NCBI GenBank assembly: GCA_964393215.1
Contig: CAYMSW010000023.1
Coordinates: 1 to 10,533 of the forward strand
Direction of reading: 5' to 3'
Origin: CAYFNK01 sp964393215
GTDB taxonomy: Archaea; Nanobdellota; Nanobdellia; SCGC-AAA011-G17; PNOQ01
Length of the DNA: 10,533 nucleotides
Below, in pieces: positions 1-4,195 of this stretch (position 1 is the first letter of the stretch; the number at the start of each line of letters is the position of its first letter). A program made the position numbers and the translations under genes. The notes beneath the pieces are model-generated. The model was not told the origin of the DNA. It saw only the letters and a program-made list of their open reading frames with translations, and searched no databases.

Positions 1-4
1 AACC

Positions 5-13
5 CTTTATAAG
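5..13 (-). promoter_or_regulatory. Possible TATA box for a gene left of the window
   Basis: Read on the minus strand this is CTTATAAAG, the same core as the other TATA boxes in the window. It lies just past the end of the nitroreductase gene and would start transcription about 25 bp to the left, outside the window. The element is nearly symmetric, and no plus-strand gene starts at the matching distance. Without the neighbouring sequence it remains a guess from motif and position. Confidence 0.35.
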
Positions 14-42
14 GTTTTCTGTTAGTTACTATTCTAGAGTAA

Positions 43-564
43 TTACCATTCTTCTTCATGTAGAATATTTTGAAGTTCTAGTCTTTTTGGCATATCTGGC
101 TCTTCTATGGAGTAACCGAAAGAAATAATTGCGTGAATATTGATATTTTCAGGTATTTTCAGTGCATGTTTTACTTTATCTTCATCTGAAACTGCATTCC
201 AAATACTTGAAATTCCTAGAGAATGGGCTTTTAGAAGCATGTTTTGAATGCCTGCTGCGCAGTTTTGAATGCAGAACTTCTTTGATGATTTTTTTCCGTA
301 GTATTTTTCGACGTCTTTATCATCACTGCAGACAACTACTGCAACAGGTGCTTGTTCTATCCACTCTTGGTTGAATGATGCTTTTTTTAGCTGTTCTCTC
401 TTTTTTTGATCCTTAACAAGAACTAATCTCCAGTTTTGTAAGTTTCCGGAGTTAGGAGCGTATTTTATTGCGTCCAGAATTTCATAAATATCTTTATCTT
501 TGATTTTTTTGTTTGTGAAAGTTTTTACAGATCTTCTTCCTTTTATGCATTCATCGAAATCCAT
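43..564 (-). CDS. Nitroreductase-family FMN oxidoreductase
   Basis: A 173-residue protein of the nitroreductase superfamily, which are soluble flavin enzymes that use NAD(P)H to reduce nitro compounds, quinones, flavins or similar acceptors. The N-terminus carries the family's phosphate-binding GRRSVKTF signature (residues 9-16). It is followed by the helix ending in APNSGNLQNWRLVLV (about 36-50), where FMN contacts are usual, and by the C-terminal SFGYSIEEP strand (from about 148). The length suits the short single-domain archaeal members; the substrate cannot be told. The ATG at 564 is supported by a minus-strand TATA box (585-592) centred about 25 bp upstream, so the transcript is probably leaderless. 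It diverges from the 615 gene, shares that promoter element, and has no functional link to the ligase beyond. Confidence 0.88.
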   Translation of the reverse strand: MDFDECIKGRRSVKTFTNKKIKDKDIYEILDAIKYAPNSGNLQNWRLVLVKDQKKREQLKKASFNQEWIEQAPVAVVVCSDDKDVEKYYGKKSSKKFCIQNCAAGIQNMLLKAHSLGISSIWNAVSDEDKVKHALKIPENINIHAIISFGYSIEEPDMPKRLELQNILHEEEW

Positions 565-584
565 GATTTGTGATGGATGATTAA

Positions 585-592
585 CTTTATAA
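585..592. promoter_or_regulatory. Shared bidirectional TATA box
   Basis: The plus strand reads CTTTATAA and the minus strand TTATAAAG, both good archaeal TATA boxes. The centre at about 588.5 is about 24.5 bp from the A of the nitroreductase ATG (564, minus) and about 26.5 bp from the A of the hypothetical ATG (615, plus). Both distances match the usual spacing from TATA box to start site in archaea, so both genes would be leaderless. No second TATA-like element lies in the 50 bp between the genes. Confidence 0.7.
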
Positions 593-614
593 GTTTTTTT
601 AGATTACCTTGCAG

Positions 615-977
615 ATGGAATATTCAGTATGTTTAATCTATGAGGGGTTGGATTTGTCAAGAATATCTGGGTTGAGAAGATCCTTAATAAATTCGGATGA
701 TGCCAGGCCTTTGGCTAAATTTTATAATGGAACGGCGATGCCCCCTTATAGTGAGGAAGTATACAGTTGTTTTGGATCTCCTGTACAGGTGAGAATTCCG
801 GATGTTGGTGCCCCCTCAATTCAAGTAACCTCTGATTCTCCTGAAAAAGTTAGGTTTATTTTTAGACATCTTGATGAATTAATTGGAATTTCTGAGTCAG
901 AAAAAGTAGATTGGGAATTTTTGAATCCAGACTGTCCCGTTGAAGAGATGTTATGGGGCAGAGAACAAGGCTTATAA
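615..977 (+). CDS. Hypothetical protein, 120 residues
   Basis: I do not recognise this protein. It is soluble, with no signal peptide, membrane segment or repeat. It has three scattered cysteines (C6, C52, C107), a Pro/Gly-rich centre (about residues 42-72) and an acidic C-terminal third that ends in a Trp-containing helix. A TTG two codons upstream (609) is also in frame, but I chose the ATG at 615 because the TATA box at 585-592 lies at the leaderless distance. Its codons use C at third positions more often than the neighbouring ligase (GCC, CCC and CCG occur), which could mean a different origin. Its last two codons and stop overlap the ligase TATA box. The well-placed promoter and tight fit between genes argue that it is real. 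Confidence 0.62.
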   Translation: MEYSVCLIYEGLDLSRISGLRRSLINSDDARPLAKFYNGTAMPPYSEEVYSCFGSPVQVRIPDVGAPSIQVTSDSPEKVRFIFRHLDELIGISESEKVDWEFLNPDCPVEEMLWGREQGL

Positions 978-979
978 AT
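971..979 (+). promoter_or_regulatory. TATA box of the DNA ligase gene
   Basis: The element CTTATAAAT is centred about 25 bp before the ATG at 1000, giving a leaderless transcript. It physically overlaps the final Leu codon and TAA stop of the preceding gene (stop at 975-977). Confidence 0.7.
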
Positions 980-999
980 TATTCAAACGTTTTTTGATT

Positions 1000-2901
1000 A
1001 TGGATTATTCTAAATTAGTTGAAGCATATGAGAAGTTGGAAAAGACTACTAAGAGGTTGGAAAAAACCTATATTATTTCTGAACTTTTGAAGGATACTCC
1101 TGATAATGAGTTAGATCATATTATTTATTTAATTCAAGGAAATGTTTTTCCAAAATGGGATGAAAGGAAGATTGGTATGAGTTCTAGGTTAGCTTTGAAG
1201 GCAATTAGTGAAGCTACTGGTGTTTCTGCTGAAAGAATTGAGAAAGAATGGGCCAAAAAAGGAGACTTAGGTATTGTTGTTGAAGAATTTTTGGGAACTA
1301 AAAAGCAAACTACATTGTTTTCAAGAAAGTTAACAACTGAGAAAGTCTTTGATAATTTGAGGAAATTAGCCGAGTTAGAAGGGCATGGCACAGTTTCAAA
1401 GAAAATTATGTTAGTTGTTGAACTGATTACTAATGCAAGTCCTGTTGAAGCTAGATTTATTGTTAGAACTATAATTGAGAAGTTGAGAGTTAATGTTGCA
1501 GAAGGAACTATAAGAGATGCAATTGTTTGGGCGTATTTTCCAAAAATTGTTGGTTTGTTTTTGAAATGTGATAAATGTAAGAATATTGTTCCTCATTTTG
1601 GCAAGTGTGTTGATTGTGGAGAGAAGGTTGAAGAGAAGTTTAAGGATTTAATTGGGAAGAAATATAGCAAGGTATTGAAAGTAGATAAGATTGAAGATGT
1701 TAAAGGAGTTGTTTTGAAGAGCTATGATTTCGTTCTAGTTGAAGATGAAAAGTTGGCTAGAGAAGTTTACAATTATTTTGTTGATGTTGTACAGAATGCG
1801 TATAATTTGACAAATGATTTGGGTCAAGTTGCAAGATCTGCTAGAAAATTTGAATTCAATAGGCTTGAGATGAAAGTTGGAATTCCTTTGAACCCTATGT
1901 TAGCAATAAAAGCTGAAGATGCAGAAGAAGCATTTGAAGCATTGGGGAAGCCCGCTTTAGTGGAATATAAGTTTGATGGGTTTAGGTTGCAAATACATAG
2001 AAATGGCAATCGGGTTAAGTTGTTTACAAGAAGGTTGGAGAATGTTACAAATCAATTTAAGGAATTAATCCCAATTATTAAATCAAATTTTAAAGCTAAA
2101 TCTTTCATTGTTGATTCAGAAGTTATTGGTTATGATCCTAAAACTGAAAAGTATATGCCATTCCAAAGTATTTCTCAAAGAATTAAGAGAAAATATGATA
2201 TTGAAAGAGTGTCTAAAGAGTTACCTGTTGAAATAAATGTTTTTGATATCATGTATAAAGACGGAAAGAATTTATTGTCGTTAAGCCAGAAAGAAAGAAG
2301 AAAAATATTGGAGAGAGTTGTTAAAGAAGAAAGGAATAAAATAAAGTTAACTGACAAATTAGTTACAAGTAAAGAAAAAGAGTTGGAAAAGTTTTACAGA
2401 GAGTCTTTGAAGAAAGGTAACGAAGGCGTTATGGTAAAGAGCTTGAAGTCTCCGTATGTTTCGGGAAGAAAAGTTGGTGGATGGGTAAAGATTAAACCCG
2501 TTAAAGAAAGTTTAGATTTGGTTATTACATCTGCAGAATGGGGAGAAGGTAAGAGAGCAAAGTGGTTAAGTTCTTTTACGTTAAGTTGTAGGGATGATAA
2601 TAAATTTTTAGAGATTGGCAAAGTTGGTACAGGAATTTTGGAGAAAGATGGTGAACTAACGTTTGAAAGTTTGACAAAGATGTTGAAGCCATTAATTAAA
2701 TCTGAAAAAGGAAAGAAGGTTGAAGTGAAAGCCAAAATTATTGTTGAAGTTGCTTACGAAGAAATACAAAAGTCACCAACTTATTCTTCTGGTTTTGCTT
2801 TAAGGTTCCCAAGAGTTGTTAGGTTGAGAGACGATTTAGGCATTGGTGATGTCGATACGTTAGTTAGAGTTAAAAAATTTTTTGAACAATACAAAAAGTA
2901 A
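1000..2901 (+). CDS. lig: ATP-dependent DNA ligase with an inserted zinc ribbon
   Basis: Seals nicks in DNA, joining Okazaki fragments and completing repair, through an enzyme-AMP intermediate. The start at 1000 gives the typical archaeal N-terminus (MDYSKLVEAYEKLEKTTKRL) and sits 25 bp after a TATA box; an in-frame ATG at 940 lies inside the previous gene. The N-terminal DNA-binding domain (about 1-290) holds a PCNA-interaction motif, QTTLF at 103-107. Nucleotidyltransferase motifs follow: I with AMP lysine K324 (KFDG), III with E374, IV with E475 and K480, V with K497 and K499 (WVKIKP). The OB fold follows from about 505 to the end, with RFPR near the C-terminus. At 633 residues it is longer than the roughly 560 usual for archaeal ligases. 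The extra length lies before motif I and includes four cysteines, C190, C193, C203 and C206 (CxxC-x9-CxxC). All catalytic motifs are intact. Confidence 0.96.
   Translation: MDYSKLVEAYEKLEKTTKRLEKTYIISELLKDTPDNELDHIIYLIQGNVFPKWDERKIGMSSRLALKAISEATGVSAERIEKEWAKKGDLGIVVEEFLGTKKQTTLFSRKLTTEKVFDNLRKLAELEGHGTVSKKIMLVVELITNASPVEARFIVRTIIEKLRVNVAEGTIRDAIVWAYFPKIVGLFLKCDKCKNIVPHFGKCVDCGEKVEEKFKDLIGKKYSKVLKVDKIEDVKGVVLKSYDFVLVEDEKLAREVYNYFVDVVQNAYNLTNDLGQVARSARKFEFNRLEMKVGIPLNPMLAIKAEDAEEAFEALGKPALVEYKFDGFRLQIHRNGNRVKLFTRRLENVTNQFKELIPIIKSNFKAKSFIVDSEVIGYDPKTEKYMPFQSISQRIKRKYDIERVSKELPVEINVFDIMYKDGKNLLSLSQKERRKILERVVKEERNKIKLTDKLVTSKEKELEKFYRESLKKGNEGVMVKSLKSPYVSGRKVGGWVKIKPVKESLDLVITSAEWGEGKRAKWLSSFTLSCRDDNKFLEIGKVGTGILEKDGELTFESLTKMLKPLIKSEKGKKVEVKAKIIVEVAYEEIQKSPTYSSGFALRFPRVVRLRDDLGIGDVDTLVRVKKFFEQYKK
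1567..1617 (+). other. Zinc-ribbon insertion within the DNA ligase
   Basis: Two CxxC knuckles (C190/C193 and C203/C206) lie inside the ligase N-terminal domain. The archaeal ligases I know run here directly from the helix containing GTIRDAI to the segment resembling NAYNLTNDLGQVA. The insertion, including the linker after the ribbon, spans about residues 185-265. The second knuckle and the following residues share a pattern with the 38-residue protein at 9315: CxxCGExVEExF, then I and Y at the same spacing. Metal binding is inferred from the cysteine spacing. Confidence 0.7.
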
Positions 2902-2918
2902 TTCTAAAACACAACAAT

Positions 2919-2927
2919 CTTTAAATA
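2919..2927 (+). promoter_or_regulatory. TATA box of the TrmB-type regulator
   Basis: CTTTAAATA lies 18 bp after the ligase stop codon. The start site would fall near 2946-2950, leaving a leader of about 95 nt before the ATG at 3045. This is longer than for other genes in the window, most of which look leaderless. Confidence 0.55.
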
Positions 2928-2944
2928 ATGACGATTTACTATTA

Positions 2945-2963
2945 AGCAATAATACATATTGCT
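2945..2963. promoter_or_regulatory. Inverted repeat at the predicted start site, candidate operator
   Basis: AGCAATA, a 5-bp spacer, then TATTGCT form a perfect 7-bp-arm dyad of 19 bp. It covers the predicted transcription start of the regulator gene. The size and symmetry suit a dimeric winged-helix regulator, so autoregulation by the gene product is plausible. Its function is inferred from position alone. Confidence 0.45.
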
Positions 2964-3044
2964 GCAAAGTGACTAACTGCAGTTGTATTTTTCAGTGGCA
3001 GTATGTAGAAAAATGGGGTGGGGTTCCCCTGGGGAATATACCAA
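2964..3044 (+). promoter_or_regulatory. Structured 5' leader of the TrmB-type gene
   Basis: This leader holds several complementary segments. AACTGCAGTT (2975-2984) is a 10-bp palindrome. ACTGC (2976-2980) can pair with GCAGT (2998-3002). GTATGT (3001-3006) can pair with ATATAC (3036-3041) and would enclose GGGG (3015-3018), a second GGGG (3020-3023), CCCC (3026-3029) and a third GGGG (3031-3034). TTCCCC-T-GGGGAA (3024-3036) is a 13-bp dyad. The G-runs stand out in this AT-rich sequence and lie directly before the start codon. I do not recognise a known riboswitch or small RNA. Confidence 0.4.
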
Positions 3045-3854
3045 ATGATAGTTAAGGAAGAGTTTTTGAACAAGCTAAGGCATTTTTTTGGATTGAATTT
3101 ATATGAAGTTAAAATATGGACTGCTTTACTTTCAAGAGGCAGTTCAAGTGCCGGAGAGTTAGCTGATCTTAGTGATGTCCCTAGGTCAAGAGCTTACGAT
3201 GTTCTCGAATCCTTAGAAAAGAAAGGGTTTATCGTTATTAAGTTGGGAAAGCCAATAAAGTATTTGGCTGTTGAACCAAGTGAAGTAGTTGGAAGAGTAA
3301 AGAAATCAATTATGAGAGATGCCGAAAAAAGAGTAGAGAGGTTGAGCAACTTAACGAACACAGACGTGTTGAATGAATTAAATGGTTTGCATACACAAGG
3401 TGTTGAGTTTGTTGAACCTGCAGAATTATCCGGTGCAATAAAAGGTAGGCACAACATATATTCTCATTTAGAGATGATGGTTAAAAATGCCCAAAAGTCA
3501 GTTACTATCGTCACAACTTCTAAGGGTGTTTTAAGAAAAGTTGATGCATTATCTCCGTATTTAACTAAGCTTTCCAAAAAAGGTGTTAAGATTAAAGTTG
3601 CTGCACCTTCAAATAAGGAGACTGAAACTGCTTTAAAAGATATTTCTAGAGTTGCAGATGTTCGAGGAGTTAGTAAGGGATTAAACGCAAGATTCTGCGT
3701 TGTTGATGGAAATGAAGTAATGTTTATGGTGATGGATGACGAGAACGTTCACCCTACCTATGATGTAGGAATTTGGGTGAATACGCCTTATTTCTCCAAG
3801 GCTTTAGAGGAATTATTCAATTTGTCTTGGAATAAAATGGATGTAATTAAGTAG
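3045..3854 (+). CDS. TrmB-family winged-helix transcriptional regulator
   Basis: A 269-residue archaeal regulator. Residues 1-80 form the TrmB-type winged helix: GLNLYEVKIWTALL (about 16-29), then the recognition helix around DVPRSRAYDVLESLEKKGF (44-62) and the wing IKLGKPIKYLAVEP (65-78). Residues 81-115 are a probable coiled-coil linker. The C-terminal part (about 117-265) is the effector-binding domain of the family, with strands near 152-157 (SVTIVT) and 181-187 (VKIKVAA). Known TrmB proteins sense sugars and control transport or metabolic genes, but no transporter operon is adjacent, so ligand and targets are unknown. I chose the ATG at 3045; a GTG at 3018 would add nine residues that do not look like family sequence and would translate the G-rich leader. 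The upstream inverted repeat suggests autoregulation. Confidence 0.88.
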   Translation: MIVKEEFLNKLRHFFGLNLYEVKIWTALLSRGSSSAGELADLSDVPRSRAYDVLESLEKKGFIVIKLGKPIKYLAVEPSEVVGRVKKSIMRDAEKRVERLSNLTNTDVLNELNGLHTQGVEFVEPAELSGAIKGRHNIYSHLEMMVKNAQKSVTIVTTSKGVLRKVDALSPYLTKLSKKGVKIKVAAPSNKETETALKDISRVADVRGVSKGLNARFCVVDGNEVMFMVMDDENVHPTYDVGIWVNTPYFSKALEELFNLSWNKMDVIK

Positions 3855-3885
3855 ATTTTTTGTATTTATATTTGAGAACAGCAAT

Positions 3886-3894
3886 CTTTATAAG
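3886..3894 (+). promoter_or_regulatory. TATA box of the acidic-protein gene
   Basis: CTTTATAAG is centred about 59 bp before the ATG at 3949, so transcription should begin near 3916 and leave a leader of roughly 33 nt that contains a Shine-Dalgarno site. A second AT-rich element lies at 3911-3919. Confidence 0.55.
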
Positions 3895-3935
3895 ACGTTA
3901 AATCGGTCTATTTTATACTCTTTTTTTTAAATAAG

Positions 3936-3941
3936 GGAGGT
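3936..3941 (+). promoter_or_regulatory. Strong Shine-Dalgarno site
   Basis: GGAGGT is a full match to the anti-Shine-Dalgarno core, placed 7 nt before the ATG at 3949. It is the strongest such site in the window, where most other genes look leaderless, and it suggests efficient translation of the acidic protein. It also fixes the start and reading frame. Confidence 0.8.
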
Positions 3942-3948
3942 TATAAAA

Positions 3949-4137
3949 ATGAGTGAAGAAGAAACAAATACAACTGAAGAAGAAACAACTAAAGAAGAAG
4001 AAACTGAAGAAGAGCCTGCTGAAGAAGAAGCAACTGAAGAAGAAGGCGAAGAAAAGACTGATGATTCTGGTGAAGAGGAAGAAGCTGAAGAAGAGTCCTC
4101 TGAAAAAGAAGAAGAGAGTGAAGATTCTGAAGAATAA
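3949..4137 (+). CDS. Small, extremely acidic disordered protein
   Basis: A 62-residue protein made almost entirely of Glu, Thr, Ser and Ala. I count 34 Glu and 3 Asp against 3 Lys, with no aromatic residue, no cysteine and almost no hydrophobic residue. It must be unfolded and highly negative. It has its own promoter, a perfect Shine-Dalgarno site and a terminator, so it looks like a deliberate, possibly well-expressed gene rather than chance low-complexity sequence. Possible roles are a histone- or nucleic-acid-mimicking chaperone, a counter-ion or metal buffer, or a tail-like partner of a basic protein; nothing in the sequence decides between them. The GAA-rich DNA also leaves a Lys-rich frame open (from 3953), which runs through the terminator hairpin and is probably a shadow. 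Confidence 0.72.
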   Translation: MSEEETNTTEEETTKEEETEEEPAEEEATEEEGEEKTDDSGEEEEAEEESSEKEEESEDSEE

Positions 4138-4144
4138 ATTTCAT

Positions 4145-4183
4145 AGTGATTTAATCATTTAATCACTTTTTCTTTTATTTTTT
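4145..4183 (+). terminator. Hairpin plus T-tract terminator
   Basis: AGTGATT (4145-4151) pairs with AATCACT (4161-4167) around a 9-nt loop, followed at once by T-rich sequence up to 4183. It lies 8 bp after the acidic-protein stop and 13 bp before the end of the convergent ribonucleotide reductase gene. On the minus strand no T-run follows the hairpin, so it should act on the plus strand. Confidence 0.6.
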
Positions 4184-4195
4184 AATTTTATAGAA

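Noticed and set aside
940..999. Upstream in-frame ATG adding 20 residues to the DNA ligase.
   Set aside because: It lies inside the preceding gene and before the ligase TATA box; the ATG at 1000 gives the conserved N-terminus and correct promoter spacing.
1134..2735. Several minus-strand open frames of 60-113 codons opposite the ligase.
   Set aside because: They mirror the ligase codon pattern, lack promoters, and would overlap a fully conserved enzyme.
3015..3034. Possible G-quadruplex in the TrmB-type leader.
   Set aside because: Only three GGGG runs are present on the strand, with a CCCC run between them that would pair first.
3018..3044. GTG start for the TrmB-type regulator.
   Set aside because: The nine extra residues come from the G-rich leader dyad and do not look like the family; ATG 3045 starts just before the conserved winged helix.
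3953..4162. Lys-rich 69-codon open frame (GTG start) overlapping the acidic-protein gene.
   Set aside because: It is the +1 frame of a GAA-rich tract. The Shine-Dalgarno spacing and ATG favour 3949, and the frame runs through the terminator hairpin at 4145-4167.
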